The translations under genes and the position numbers were made by a program. DNA of 64,000 nt from NCBI RefSeq assembly GCF_001020205.1, contig NZ_CP011663.1, forward strand, positions 1,550,001 to 1,614,000, in the 5' to 3' direction. Each line of letters begins with the position of its first letter. Position 1 is the stretch's first letter. Positions 43,876-53,585 of this stretch are shown one piece after another. A model generated the notes under the pieces. It did not search any database. It saw nothing but the letters and a program-made list of their open reading frames with translations, and was not told the origin of the DNA. This DNA is from Clostridium sporogenes. Its GTDB lineage: Bacteria > Bacillota > Clostridia > Clostridiales > Clostridiaceae.

Positions 43876-46119
43876 ATGGAGAAAAATCATCTTGACAAAC
43901 AGAATATAGTATTCGCTTTGGATATAGGAACTCGCTCAATTTTAGGAGCAGTGGGAGTAGTAAGAGATAAGAAATTTCATGTTATAGAAGAAAGTTATGT
44001 AGAACATGAAGAAAGGGCTATGATAGATGGCCAAATTCATGACGTTTCTTTAGTAGCTAATGCTGTAATAAAAGTAAAAAGAAATTTAGAAGAAAAGATA
44101 GGTATAGAATTAAATAAAGTTTCTATTGCAGCCGCAGGAAGATTTTTAAAAACATATACTGCGAAATCTGAATTTAATATGGATAATGAAAAGGAAATAG
44201 ATAAAGATACTATAAGAAGTTTGGAGCTTACATCAGTAAAAAAGGCAGAGGAAGAAGTAAGTAAAAAATCCGGTGGTAAACTTTATTGTGTAGGATATAC
44301 TGTTAAGAATTATTATTTAAATGATTATGTTATAGGAAACTTATTATTACAAAAGGGAGAAAAAATAGCAGCAGAGGTTATAGCAACTTTTCTTCCAAGA
44401 TATGTTATAGATAGCCTTTATTCTGTTATGAAAAAAGTAGGGCTTATAGTAGATAGTTTAACTTTAGAGCCTATAGCTGCTATGGAAGCTGCTATTCCTA
44501 AAAAATTAAGACTTTTAAATTTAGCTCTAATAGATGTAGGCGCAGGAACTTCAGATATAGCTATATGTAGCAGAGATAGTATAACAGCCTTTGGAATGGT
44601 TTCTTTAGCAGGAGATGAAGTAACGGAAGCTATTGTTCAAAACTTTTTAGTGGATTTTGAGGCAGCAGAAAAAATAAAAAAACAATGCTCAGAATCGGAG
44701 TCCGTAGAATATATAGATGTTTTAGGACTAACTAATAAAATTCCATCAAAGGATGTAAAAAAAGTTATAGAACCAGTAGTTAAGAAGATATCAGAGGAAA
44801 TAGGAAACAAAATAATTGAAATAAATGGAGAGAAATCACCTAATGCTATATTTTTAGTAGGAGGAGGAGCTCATACACCCCTTTTAAAAGAATTTTTATG
44901 TGAAAAACTTAATATGCCTTTAGAAAGAGCTGCTATAAAGGATAGAGATGCGGTTATAGATTGTAGTATTGAGAATAATAAATTTGGTAGCGAAGGAGTG
45001 ACAGTTCTAGGAATAGGTTTAATATCTATAAGAAGGTTAGGAAATGATTTTATAGACGTAATGTTAAATGGAAGCATAATAAGTCTTTTTAATTCCCATA
45101 AACATACAGTCATGGATGTAATGCTTCAGGCAGGTATAAATCCTAAGGTTTTGTTAGGTAGGAATGGTAAAAGTATAAGATTTACATTAAATAATATAAA
45201 AAGAATGGCCTTTGGAACATTAGCTACCAATGCATTAATAAAAATTAATGGAGTAAAAGCCTCTGTTGAAGATAATATAAAAGAAGGAGATAAAATAGAA
45301 ATTGAATTTGCTAAAAATGGTGAGGATTCAAAGCCAACCTTAAAGGATTATATAAAGAAAGTATACTCTACAGCTTTCTTTATAAATGATATTATAGAAA
45401 ATTTAACTCCTTTAGCTTTTGTAAATGGTGATAAAAAAGATGTAAATTATATAATTAGAGAAGGGGATAATGTTAAAATTTTATTCCCTGAAACTCTAGG
45501 CCATTATAAGGAGTATTATGAAAATTTAAAGGACTATAAATATTATTTAAATGGAGAAGAACTTAATGAAGATTACATAATAAAAGAAGGAGATAGAATA
45601 TATAAAATAAGAGATGAAATAGAAAAAAATAAAGAAGAAAATTCTGAAAAAAATAAAGCGGATGAAAAAGAAATAACTGAAAAAAATAATGAATTAAATG
45701 TGGTAGAAAAAGAAATAATTAAAACAAATGATGAAACAAGTATTCAGGAAGAAATAGAAAATAATTATACACAGAGTAAGGATAATGACTTAAAGAGTAA
45801 AGATTTACAAAGTGAAGCATTAGGTGAAAAAGAGGCTGCTTTAACAAAAGAATATATAGAGAATGAAGAAGACAATAAACAAGAAAAAATAGAAACAGAA
45901 AATTTAAATATTAAGGAAACAGGTATAAAAGTTAGAGTAAATAACGAGGAGGTTATTCTTAAAGATAAAGACAAATATATTTTTGTGGATATATTTAATT
46001 ATGTGGAGTTTGATTTATCTGTAGCTAAAGGAAAGTTAGTTCTTCTTTTAAACGGTAAAAGTGCTGGGTATTATGATGATTTAAAGGATGGAGATTCAAT
46101 AGAAATAAAATGGGAATAG
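43876..46119 (+). CDS. FtsA/PilM-like actin-fold protein with beta-grasp-like C-terminal repeats
   Basis: A 747-residue protein, nearly twice the length of FtsA. Residues 1 to about 385 carry the actin/ASKHA motifs: phosphate-1 FALDIGTRSILGAVG, an FtsA-type SHS2 insertion, phosphate-2 LIDVGAGTSDIAI and adenosine FLVGGGAHTPLL. From about 390 to 590 come repeated NG...I.EGD.I units (for example KINGVKASVEDNIKEGDKIE and YLNGEELNEDYIIKEGDRIY). A Glu/Lys/Asn-rich linker (about 590-690) and a last unit (VRVNNEEVILKDKDKYIFVD to NGKSAGYYDDLKDGDSIEI) follow. No amphipathic FtsA tail. Likely a cytoskeletal or envelope-assembly factor; NCBI-style names would be cell division protein FtsA. Confidence 0.85.
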   Translation: MEKNHLDKQNIVFALDIGTRSILGAVGVVRDKKFHVIEESYVEHEERAMIDGQIHDVSLVANAVIKVKRNLEEKIGIELNKVSIAAAGRFLKTYTAKSEFNMDNEKEIDKDTIRSLELTSVKKAEEEVSKKSGGKLYCVGYTVKNYYLNDYVIGNLLLQKGEKIAAEVIATFLPRYVIDSLYSVMKKVGLIVDSLTLEPIAAMEAAIPKKLRLLNLALIDVGAGTSDIAICSRDSITAFGMVSLAGDEVTEAIVQNFLVDFEAAEKIKKQCSESESVEYIDVLGLTNKIPSKDVKKVIEPVVKKISEEIGNKIIEINGEKSPNAIFLVGGGAHTPLLKEFLCEKLNMPLERAAIKDRDAVIDCSIENNKFGSEGVTVLGIGLISIRRLGNDFIDVMLNGSIISLFNSHKHTVMDVMLQAGINPKVLLGRNGKSIRFTLNNIKRMAFGTLATNALIKINGVKASVEDNIKEGDKIEIEFAKNGEDSKPTLKDYIKKVYSTAFFINDIIENLTPLAFVNGDKKDVNYIIREGDNVKILFPETLGHYKEYYENLKDYKYYLNGEELNEDYIIKEGDRIYKIRDEIEKNKEENSEKNKADEKEITEKNNELNVVEKEIIKTNDETSIQEEIENNYTQSKDNDLKSKDLQSEALGEKEAALTKEYIENEEDNKQEKIETENLNIKETGIKVRVNNEEVILKDKDKYIFVDIFNYVEFDLSVAKGKLVLLLNGKSAGYYDDLKDGDSIEIKWE

Positions 46120-46206
46120 GTATAAACAGAGTTTAAATACAAATACATATTTTATAAATAAAAGATAAAATATTCAATTGTATTACTTAAATAACTGGAG
46201 GTAAAT

Positions 46207-47385
46207 ATGGGAGAGATAAATTTTTTAAAGGAAGCTTTAGATATAAAAAATGAAGTTATAAAATTAAGAAGAGATTTTCATAAACATCCAGAATTAGATT
46301 ATGATCTTTTTAGAACCTGTGAAAAAGTGAAAGAATTTTTAAGAAACGAAGATATAGAATTTTATGACACAGCAGGTACAGGAGTTTGTGCCATAATAAG
46401 AGGGAGGGGATCTAAAACTGTAGCTATAAGAGGTGATATGGATGCTCTTCCACTTCAAGAAAAAAATATTTGTGATTATTCATCAAAAATGGAAGGTAAA
46501 ATGCATGCATGTGGACATGATGCTCATACTGCCATACTTTTAGGTACTGCTAAGGTTTTAAATTCTATAAAGGATAAATTAAATGGGAATATAAAATTAT
46601 TATTTGAACCTGCAGAAGAGACTACTGGTGGAGCTAGAATTATGATAAAAGAAGGGGTTCTTAAAGAACCGGAAGTAGATGCTATTATAGGTCTTCATAT
46701 GGAGGAAAAAATAGAAACAGGAAAGATAGGATTAAGAAGGGGAGTAGTAAATGCAGCTTCAAATCCCTTTACCATAAAAATAAAAGGAAAGGGATCCCAT
46801 GGAGCTAGACCTAATAATTCTGTAGATCCTATAATTATAGCTAGTAATGTAGTGGTGGCTCTTCAAAACATAGTAAGTAGAGAATTACCTCCTACAGATC
46901 CAGGGGTGTTAACCATAGGAACTATCCATGGTGGTACAGCTCAAAATATAATACCAGAGGAGGTTGTATTATCTGGTATTATAAGAGTTATGAAAACTGA
47001 ACATAGAGAATATGTTAAAAAAAGATTGGTTGAAATAGTAGATGGTATATGTAAAGCTATGAGAGGTGAATGTGAAATAGATATAGAGGAGAGTTATCCT
47101 TGCCTTTATAATAATGATGAAATGCTAAATAGTTTTATAAATTCTGCAAAGGGTGTAATAGGAGAAGATAAGATAGAGATGTTAGAAGAGCCAAGCATGG
47201 GAGTTGAAAGTTTTGCTTATTTTTCCATGGAAAAGCCTTCAATATTCTATTATTTAGGTTGTAGGAATGAAGAAAAGGGCATAGTGCATCCTGCTCATAG
47301 TAGTTTATTTGATGTGGACGAAGATTCCTTACCATTAGGAGTGGCACTTCATTGCAGGGCTGCTTTTGATATTTTAAATTCATAA
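46207..47385 (+). CDS. M20D amidohydrolase (N-acyl-amino acid/hippurate hydrolase family)
   Basis: Zinc peptidase-family enzyme, 392 residues. Motifs: RRDFHKHPELDYD, IRGDMDALPLQE, MHACGHDAHTA (metal ligands), FEPAEETTGGA, GLHMEE and the lid-domain GKGSHGARP. It removes N-acyl groups from amino acids (HipO/AmaA/YxeP-like). SD GGAGG at the ATG. The M20D family has a broad range of substrates, so the true one is open. A broken amidase gene follows directly. Confidence 0.9.
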   Translation: MGEINFLKEALDIKNEVIKLRRDFHKHPELDYDLFRTCEKVKEFLRNEDIEFYDTAGTGVCAIIRGRGSKTVAIRGDMDALPLQEKNICDYSSKMEGKMHACGHDAHTAILLGTAKVLNSIKDKLNGNIKLLFEPAEETTGGARIMIKEGVLKEPEVDAIIGLHMEEKIETGKIGLRRGVVNAASNPFTIKIKGKGSHGARPNNSVDPIIIASNVVVALQNIVSRELPPTDPGVLTIGTIHGGTAQNIIPEEVVLSGIIRVMKTEHREYVKKRLVEIVDGICKAMRGECEIDIEESYPCLYNNDEMLNSFINSAKGVIGEDKIEMLEEPSMGVESFAYFSMEKPSIFYYLGCRNEEKGIVHPAHSSLFDVDEDSLPLGVALHCRAAFDILNS

Positions 47386-47439
47386 TATAAGGTTAGTAAG
47401 AAAAGTTGGATTAAATTTTAAATAGGTTGTGAAAATAAT

Positions 47440-47661
47440 GTGAAAAAAAGATTAAAGATGGTGGAGGGGCTGAGGGAGCTTCTATGCTTGTGCCATCTAA
47501 AAGAGGATATGCCTGGGTTCAACTGGTCAAATGTTCCGGTAGTTTTAGTTGAGATGGGATTTTCGTCAAATGCTAAAGAGGAGAGGCTTTTAAATACTGA
47601 AGAATATAAAGTAAAAATAGTAAATGGTTTAACTGAAGGTGTTAAAAAAGCAATAAATTAA
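47440..47661 (+). pseudogene. Remnant of N-acetylmuramoyl-L-alanine amidase (Amidase_3)
   Basis: The last 50 residues read KEDMPGFNWSNVPVVLVEMG then FSSNAKEERLLNTEEYKVKI, the C-terminal signature of Amidase_3 cell-wall amidases (NVPxVLVEMGFxSN). The catalytic Zn ligands and N-terminal two-thirds are missing. Just upstream, another frame (47455-47505) reads DGGGAEGASMLVPSK, which may be the preceding part of the same domain after a frameshift or deletion. There is no SD at the GTG. I therefore call a pseudogene of about 0.2 kb. Confidence 0.75.
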
Positions 47662-47770
47662 ATATTACTATTTATAATAAAAAACTACATTGTTAATAAC
47701 GTTATATCTAATGCAATATTACAGTACTTATATAATAAACAATAGATATGAAAAGGTAAGGATTTTTTCC

Positions 47771-47974
47771 TTACCTTTTTGTCATCTTCCATATTATTAT
47801 ATTTACAATAATATATACAATCCAAAATACAAGAGAGGATATATTACAAAAAGTGTTCTTAAAACTCCAATTAGTTTTAAAAAGTTTAGAAAAAATTAAA
47901 CTTAAAAATATCTGTAAGATTATTATGAGAATTGTCCATAGTATTATTTGCTTGGATGTTATATTATTTTTCAT
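47771..47974 (-). CDS. Small two-helix membrane protein, 67 aa
   Basis: Two hydrophobic segments (about 9-30 and 43-63) with basic ends (MKNNITSKQ, KMTKR). SD AAGGGGAT lies 8 bases before the ATG. It follows a start-less ORF on the same strand by five bases, so the pair looks like an operon of a secreted peptide and a small membrane partner, as in bacteriocin/immunity pairs; that role is only suggested by layout. Confidence 0.6.
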   Translation of the reverse strand: MKNNITSKQIILWTILIIILQIFLSLIFSKLFKTNWSFKNTFCNISSLVFWIVYIIVNIIIWKMTKR

Positions 47975-47979
47975 AATTA

Positions 47980-48384
47980 TTATCCCCTTTTACTAAATGT
48001 CCAGCTTCCTACACGTTGAGTTCTTTTTGAATCAAGATAGTAAGTGTTTTCATATCTAGTATAATATTTTCCAACAGAACTCTTTGTTCTATATACGTTG
48101 CTTGTAACATATAAATAATTCGGTAAAGAAGCAACTCTTCCGCCAGTTCCAGTGACTATAGCTGTGGTTATTATTTTAGCTGCTACAGAAATTCCAACAT
48201 AAGGTGTAACTGCTACTATAGCAGCAGCTGTAGCACCAACTTTTTTACCTACTAAGCTTACTCCGTGTCTATCTGTACGAATATATTTTTGGTATGTGCT
48301 TCTTGATAATAATTGGTTTTCTTCAACTGTTTTATTCTCTGATATTTCTGCTTTTAGATTTAATGTTTCAGTTTTACCATTAAT
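47980..48384 (-). pseudogene. ORF without start codon, Ala/Gly-rich exported-type protein fragment
   Basis: An open frame of about 134 codons from 48384 down to the stop at 47980-47982 with no ATG, GTG or TTG in frame; a stop lies immediately before it. The product includes KYIRTDRHGVSLVGKKVGA-type sequence (first residues QKYIRTDRHG), an Ala/Val-rich hydrophobic stretch, and an aromatic C-terminus (YYTRYENTYYLDSKRTQ to GSWTFSKRG). The N-terminal part is missing, so I read it as a 5'-truncated gene, perhaps of a secreted peptide. No family is recognised. Confidence 0.55.
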
Positions 48385-48608
48385 TTAATGTGATATAAAT
48401 AGGTATTCAGTTTGGAATAAGAGGGTATTTACTTGATAAAAATATAATAGTAATATATAATAAGTTGTTAGTATATGCAATATAAGCAAAAATTACATAA
48501 TTTATAAGGGAAATGTGTATTTAAGGTAATATATGAAGTAGAACCACATAGAATTTATAAGGATGCACAATATACAAATAATGAAGTTGTACTGTAAGGA
48601 GTGTTTTC

Positions 48609-49562
48609 ATGAAAATAGTAATAGGCGCAAATGAAGCGGGGCAAAGATTAGATAAGTTTTGCAGAAAGTGGTTAAAGGATGTACCTTTGAGTGCTATATA
48701 TAAAGCTATAAGAAAAGGTGAAATAAAAGTTAACGGTAAAAAATCTAAGGAAAAGAACTTCTTGGAAGAAGGAGATATAGTAGAGTCATTCAATGTGAAA
48801 TCTAAGGGAGAAAAAAAGAAGTTTGTTAGAATAGATAATAATCTTAAGATTACCTATGAAGATGAAAATATGGTATTGGTAGAAAAATGGCCAGGAGTTT
48901 TAGTTCATTCAGATAAGAAAGAAGGAGAGCCTACTTTAACAGATTATGTGTTGTCTTATCTTTATGACAAAGGAGATTATACTCCAGAACTAGAGGTTAC
49001 TTTTACACCAGCACCTTGCAATAGATTAGATAGAAATACTTCTGGTATAGTTATATTTGGTAAAAATTATGAATCACTAAAAACTCTAAATGAAATGATA
49101 AGAGATAGAAAAATAGAAAAATATTATTCTTCTTTAGTAAAGGGGAGAATTAAAGATGGTATTTATGAGGCTTATATATCTAAAAATGAGGATACTAATA
49201 TGTCTAAAATATATAATGAACCAAAGCCTAATACTAAAAAAATAGCTATGGAGGTTAAGACTATTCAAACTTGTGGTTCCTTTTCATTTATAGAGATAGA
49301 GCTTTTAACGGGAAGAAGCCACCAACTTAGAGCTCATTTAAGTTATTTAGGAAATCCTATAATAGGAGATTCTAAATATGGAGATAAAAAATTAAATAGT
49401 TTTTTCCATAATAAGTATGGTTTAAGTTATCAATATTTATATTCCTATAAACTAATATTTAGAGAAACTATGGGAAATTTAGAATATATAAAAAATAAAA
49501 CCATAGCAGAAACTTTACCACCGATTTTTAAGAAAATAAAAAAAGATGTGTTTAAGTTTTAA
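48609..49562 (+). CDS. RluA-family pseudouridine synthase
   Basis: A 317-residue enzyme that isomerises uridine to pseudouridine in rRNA or tRNA. N-terminal S4 RNA-binding domain (GQRLDKFCRKWL...IRKGEIKVNGKK), then the catalytic core with Asp in CNRLDRNTSGIVIFGK and LTGRSHQLRAHL plus GDSKYG. Domain order fits RluC/RluD-type enzymes. SD AAGGAG. It lies 32 bases before the flippase gene and they are probably cotranscribed. Confidence 0.93.
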   Translation: MKIVIGANEAGQRLDKFCRKWLKDVPLSAIYKAIRKGEIKVNGKKSKEKNFLEEGDIVESFNVKSKGEKKKFVRIDNNLKITYEDENMVLVEKWPGVLVHSDKKEGEPTLTDYVLSYLYDKGDYTPELEVTFTPAPCNRLDRNTSGIVIFGKNYESLKTLNEMIRDRKIEKYYSSLVKGRIKDGIYEAYISKNEDTNMSKIYNEPKPNTKKIAMEVKTIQTCGSFSFIEIELLTGRSHQLRAHLSYLGNPIIGDSKYGDKKLNSFFHNKYGLSYQYLYSYKLIFRETMGNLEYIKNKTIAETLPPIFKKIKKDVFKF

Positions 49563-49594
49563 TAAATATATAAGTATGGGATGGGGAGTACATT

Positions 49595-51202
49595 ATGAAA
49601 AAGCAATCAGTAACTAAAGGATTTGCCATATTATCCATAGCTGGAATGCTGGCAAAGGTTTTTTCTTTAATTTACATACCAGCATTAATAAATATACTTA
49701 CAGATCAAGGATATGGTATTTATATGGCTGCTTATCAGATTTTTACATTCATATTTATTTTAACTAATTCTGGTATACCAGTAGCCATATCTAAGCTTGT
49801 ATCAGAGCTTATAGCAACAGAAAATTATAAAGATGCTCTAAAGTCTTTTAGACTTGCAAGATATATGTTGTTATTTTTAGGATTTGTAATGGCCCTGTTT
49901 ACCGTTTGTGCATCAGGTTTTCTATCTAAGCGTATAGGGTACCCAAAAGCTCAATTATCAGTATTGGCTTTAGCACCATCTATTTTATTTACCTCTGTTG
50001 CTTCTGCTTATAGAGGATATTTTCAAGGTATGGGTAATATGACACCTACTGCTATATCCCAAGTTATAGAACAGCTTATAAATGTAATATTTTCCTTATT
50101 GTTTGCAGCAATGTTTATAAAATATGGATTAGAAGCAGGTTGTGCAGGTGGTACCGTTGGAACTTCCTTAGGAGCTTTAGCTTCAGCTTTGTTTTTGATG
50201 TATTGCCATAAAAAAAATGGGGCTATAAAGGTAAGGGATAAAAGTAATATAAAAGATGAAAAATATAGTGTAGTTTATTTGATGAAAAAAATTATACATT
50301 ATGGATTGCCTATAACATTGTGCGTAGGTATGAATTCAGCAGGAGCTTTGATAGATGTATATAACACTAAGGCCAGACTAATGGTAGCTGGATTTAATGA
50401 AGTTAATGCCACAGTACTTTATGGATATTTAGCCAAGTATCAACAGTTTATAAATGTACCTATAGCTATAATAAGTTCATTATCTATGGCGGTACTTCCT
50501 GTTATAGCAGGGGCTGCAGCTAAAGGGGATAAAAAACAGGTTAAAAGCAACATAAATTATGCTTTTAGATCTTGTTTTTTAATTGCAATACCAGCTGCTG
50601 TAGGATTAGGATTTTTAGCAGATCCTATATATAAAATGCTTCATATAGGTGGCGGTGTAGAAATAATGAGATATGGTGTTATAGTTTTAGTTTTGATGGC
50701 TGTAGCTCAGATACAAACTACTATACTTCAAAGTATAGGGAAACTTTATGCTGCTACATTATATTCTCTGATTGGAATATGTTTTAAAATATTCACAAAT
50801 TATTTATTAATAGCACAACCAAATATAAATATAAAAGGTGCTATATATGGTAGCGCTATTGGATTTTTGGTACCTATTATATTAAATCATAGAATGATTA
50901 AAAAATCTTTAAAGGTTAAATTTAATATCATAACTCCTGCTATAAAGCCCTTTATAGCTGCACAAATAATGGGATTTATAATAGTGCCTTTTCACAATTT
51001 AGTTAGTTATTTTATAGAGTTTTTAATTAAAAGAGTTTATATAGCTAATGCAATTGGAACTTTGGCAGCTGTAATACTAGGAGTATTTATATATGCTTAT
51101 TCATTGATATTAATAGGTGGTATAAGAAAGAAGGATTTAGATAGAATGCCTTCTAAATTAATAAAGTTTATACCTAAGTTTGCTATAAAAAGAATAAGAT
51201 AA
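49595..51202 (+). CDS. MOP-superfamily flippase, YtgP/MurJ type
   Basis: A 535-residue polytopic protein with 14 predicted helices of the polysaccharide-transporter (SpoVB/MurJ) group. N-terminal KGFAILSIAGMLAKVFSLIY and the typical GYGIYMAAYQIF and NSGIPVAISKLV segments match Bacillus YtgP, one of the two lipid II flippase candidates. It ends in a terminator shared with the convergent SpoVB-type gene. Confidence 0.87.
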   Translation: MKKQSVTKGFAILSIAGMLAKVFSLIYIPALINILTDQGYGIYMAAYQIFTFIFILTNSGIPVAISKLVSELIATENYKDALKSFRLARYMLLFLGFVMALFTVCASGFLSKRIGYPKAQLSVLALAPSILFTSVASAYRGYFQGMGNMTPTAISQVIEQLINVIFSLLFAAMFIKYGLEAGCAGGTVGTSLGALASALFLMYCHKKNGAIKVRDKSNIKDEKYSVVYLMKKIIHYGLPITLCVGMNSAGALIDVYNTKARLMVAGFNEVNATVLYGYLAKYQQFINVPIAIISSLSMAVLPVIAGAAAKGDKKQVKSNINYAFRSCFLIAIPAAVGLGFLADPIYKMLHIGGGVEIMRYGVIVLVLMAVAQIQTTILQSIGKLYAATLYSLIGICFKIFTNYLLIAQPNINIKGAIYGSAIGFLVPIILNHRMIKKSLKVKFNIITPAIKPFIAAQIMGFIIVPFHNLVSYFIEFLIKRVYIANAIGTLAAVILGVFIYAYSLILIGGIRKKDLDRMPSKLIKFIPKFAIKRIR

Positions 51203-51249
51203 AAAACATTAGATTGGCAAAGAGTTTTTTTGCTAATCTAATGTTTTTT
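51201..51249. terminator. Bidirectional terminator between two flippase genes
   Basis: AAAAAACATTAGATTGGCAA pairs with TTGCTAATCTAATGTTTTTT; it overlaps both stop codons. Confidence 0.92.
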
Positions 51250-52743
51250 ATTTGTAATATTTATAAGGATAAACATTAAAGAAAATCCAGAAAATATTAT
51301 TAAAATATTTCTTATATAAATATTTTGTAATGATATTATATTATTTAATAGATTTAATATAAGATATACTAGAATTGTGCATAAAGCATATATTAATTTT
51401 TCATGTAGGTCTATTTTTATAAAACAATGTTTTTTTATTTCTTCAAAGTTTAGTACTATAGATGTTAATGAGGTTATTATTAAGGTTATACCATAGCCGT
51501 ATATATTTATAAAAGATAAACCTGTTAACAGATATAAAAGTATCAAATCTTCTACAGCTACAATTATTGAATTTTTTAAAAGTATTTTTTGTTTCCCTAT
51601 ACCGTTTAAAATGGCGTAGCTTATAATAGAAACATATACAAAGGGAGTAGAAAAAGATAAAAATCTTATATAATTTCCTAGATCCTTTCTATTAAAAAAC
51701 ATAAATCCTAATTCATTAGGGATAGCAACACAAATAGATAAAGTGCTTAAGCTTAATATTAAAGAGACTTTTATAATCTTTTCTATTCTGTTTTCCATAG
51801 CGAAATAGTTACCTTTGCTCATACTTTCAGATAAATCAGGTATTAATATAGTACAAATAGATGTCAATATTATTGAAGGAAATAAAGGAATAGACAAAGC
51901 CATATTTGAGAACTTTCCTATCAATGATAAAGCCTCTTTATAATTTATACCACATAGTACTAATCTTCTTGGTATTATAAGAGTGGATAATGTATATAAA
52001 GCTGTGGTTAAAAAACTATTTAAGCATAGTGGTAATGATACTATAAGTACATTAAAAAGAAGCTGTAGCCCATCCTCAGATTTACTATAATTAAATTTGT
52101 ACTTTAATTTATTTTTTATATAAAAAAAATATAAAAAAATTAAACTTGCTAATTCTCCAACAGTAAGAGTGGTATAAGCGGCGGTTACAGTTCCAGCTAC
52201 TGATGAAATATTAAAGTAATAAATTATAATAGAAAATACAACAATTCTAAGTCCTTTTTCTAATATATCTATGGTGGCAGGGACTTTGGAAGTTGATATA
52301 GAGTAAAAATATCCTTTTAGTATAGCTGATAAAGCAATAAAAATCATGGCAGGACACACAACTCTTAAAGCTTTAAGAGATCTGCTATCCTTTATTATAT
52401 GAGTGCTTATATAAGTGGAATTAATAAAAACAAAACATACCACAATTATTGCCCATATGGTAATAAAAGTTAGTGTAGCTTCTATAGTTTTATGTAAATT
52501 ACCAAAATCATTCTTACCGAAATAGATAGCACAATTTCTAGATATAGCTGCAGTTATACCACCATTTATAAGACAAATGAATAAATCATAAATAGGCATA
52601 ATTAGTCCATAAAGTCCCATACCCTCAGCACCAAGTTTATTAGAAATAAGTATAGAAAAAGTAAAAGCACACACCCCAGTTGCTAAATTAGAAACTATTA
52701 ATGTAAGGGACTCTTTAAAAAAAGTACTTCTTTTTTTAAGCAT
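51238..52743 (-). CDS. spoVB: SpoVB-type flippase, stage V sporulation protein B
   Basis: A 501-residue, 14-helix membrane protein of the MOP superfamily. The start (KESLTLIVSNLATGVCAFTF, then NKLGAEGMGLYGLIMPIYDL) is the pattern of clostridial SpoVB, needed for spore cortex peptidoglycan synthesis. It supports a spore former. It is convergent to the YtgP-type gene, a paralogue of the same superfamily. Confidence 0.85.
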   Translation of the reverse strand: MLKKRSTFFKESLTLIVSNLATGVCAFTFSILISNKLGAEGMGLYGLIMPIYDLFICLINGGITAAISRNCAIYFGKNDFGNLHKTIEATLTFITIWAIIVVCFVFINSTYISTHIIKDSRSLKALRVVCPAMIFIALSAILKGYFYSISTSKVPATIDILEKGLRIVVFSIIIYYFNISSVAGTVTAAYTTLTVGELASLIFLYFFYIKNKLKYKFNYSKSEDGLQLLFNVLIVSLPLCLNSFLTTALYTLSTLIIPRRLVLCGINYKEALSLIGKFSNMALSIPLFPSIILTSICTILIPDLSESMSKGNYFAMENRIEKIIKVSLILSLSTLSICVAIPNELGFMFFNRKDLGNYIRFLSFSTPFVYVSIISYAILNGIGKQKILLKNSIIVAVEDLILLYLLTGLSFINIYGYGITLIITSLTSIVLNFEEIKKHCFIKIDLHEKLIYALCTILVYLILNLLNNIISLQNIYIRNILIIFSGFSLMFILINITNKKH

Positions 52744-52990
52744 AAAAAATATATTTCAACTCCTGTAAAATACTAACACTAAATAAATATGAGGAAAACT
52801 TCAAATATATTCTACTGAATACTAAATAAGAAAGTTATAAAAGGATAATCTTTAAAAGAAGCAAAAAATTTTTTTGCTTTTAATACAGTTATGTTATACT
52901 GTATAATAATGTTGGGAGTTTATTCTAGGTGTATAATTTTTAATAGTTTTGACATATTATATAGAATAATTAATTATAGGAGGGGAAGTT

Positions 52991-53554
52991 ATGCAAAAGT
53001 TGTTTTGTAACATTTGTGGTATAGAAATAAATGAAAGAAATTATAATTTAAATAAGGAAGCTTTTTTAGATAAAAATACTATTGATTCTATAAAATTTTG
53101 TCCTATATGTGGAGCCCCTATAAAATATTTAAGTGAGGAAAAATTTATATATAGGCTAGAAGAGAAAGAGTTAAATGGAAAAGTGCTTAAAATATTAGAT
53201 CATGCCGTAAAATTAGAAGTATTTAATGGGGATTTTTATAAGAAAGCTTCCGAATTAGCTAAAAATGAAAAAGTATCAAAATTATTTAAGGCTTTGGCCA
53301 ATGTAGAATATGGTCATGCTATGGTTCATAAAAATTTAGCAGGAATAAGAGAAATGCCTAAGCTTGCTAAAATAAATTATGATAAATATGATAATGATAG
53401 TATACTATTAGAAATGGCTGAAAAAAGAGAAGAACATGCTGTTAATTATTATAATAAATATGGTAAAGATATTAATTCAAAAACTTTACATATAGTTTTT
53501 GAGGCTTTAAAAAATGTGGAAATAGATCATATACATATAATAAATGAAAAATAG
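52991..53554 (+). CDS. Ferritin-like (rubrerythrin-related) protein with zinc ribbon
   Basis: A 187-residue protein. The N-terminal zinc-ribbon has CNIC...CPIC (about 6-9 and 38-41). The rest (about 60-187) is a four-helix bundle with carboxylate ligands: KLEVFNGDFYKKASEL, ALANVEYGHAMVHKNLAG, MAEKREEHAVNYYNKY and LKNVEIDHIHIINEK; E..H pairs are visible in the last three. It resembles rubrerythrins but with the iron-ribbon at the front. Oxidative-stress or iron role by family. SD TAGGAGGGG. Confidence 0.82.
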   Translation: MQKLFCNICGIEINERNYNLNKEAFLDKNTIDSIKFCPICGAPIKYLSEEKFIYRLEEKELNGKVLKILDHAVKLEVFNGDFYKKASELAKNEKVSKLFKALANVEYGHAMVHKNLAGIREMPKLAKINYDKYDNDSILLEMAEKREEHAVNYYNKYGKDINSKTLHIVFEALKNVEIDHIHIINEK

Positions 53555-53585
53555 AACTTAGTTAAAGCTAAGTTCTATTTTTTAA
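53551..53585. terminator. Bidirectional terminator
   Basis: ATAGAACTTAG / CTAAGTTCTAT with a TTAAAG loop, then TTTTTT, between convergent genes. Confidence 0.85.

Noticed and set aside
48496..48597. Short frame reading KVIYEVEPHRIYKDAQYTNN just before the rluA-like gene
   Set aside because: No start codon and only about 34 codons; could be a gene remnant, but I cannot match it to a family.
50151..50161. GGTGGTACCGTTGG resembling a T-box core
   Set aside because: It lies inside the flippase coding sequence and has no stem I or terminator around it.
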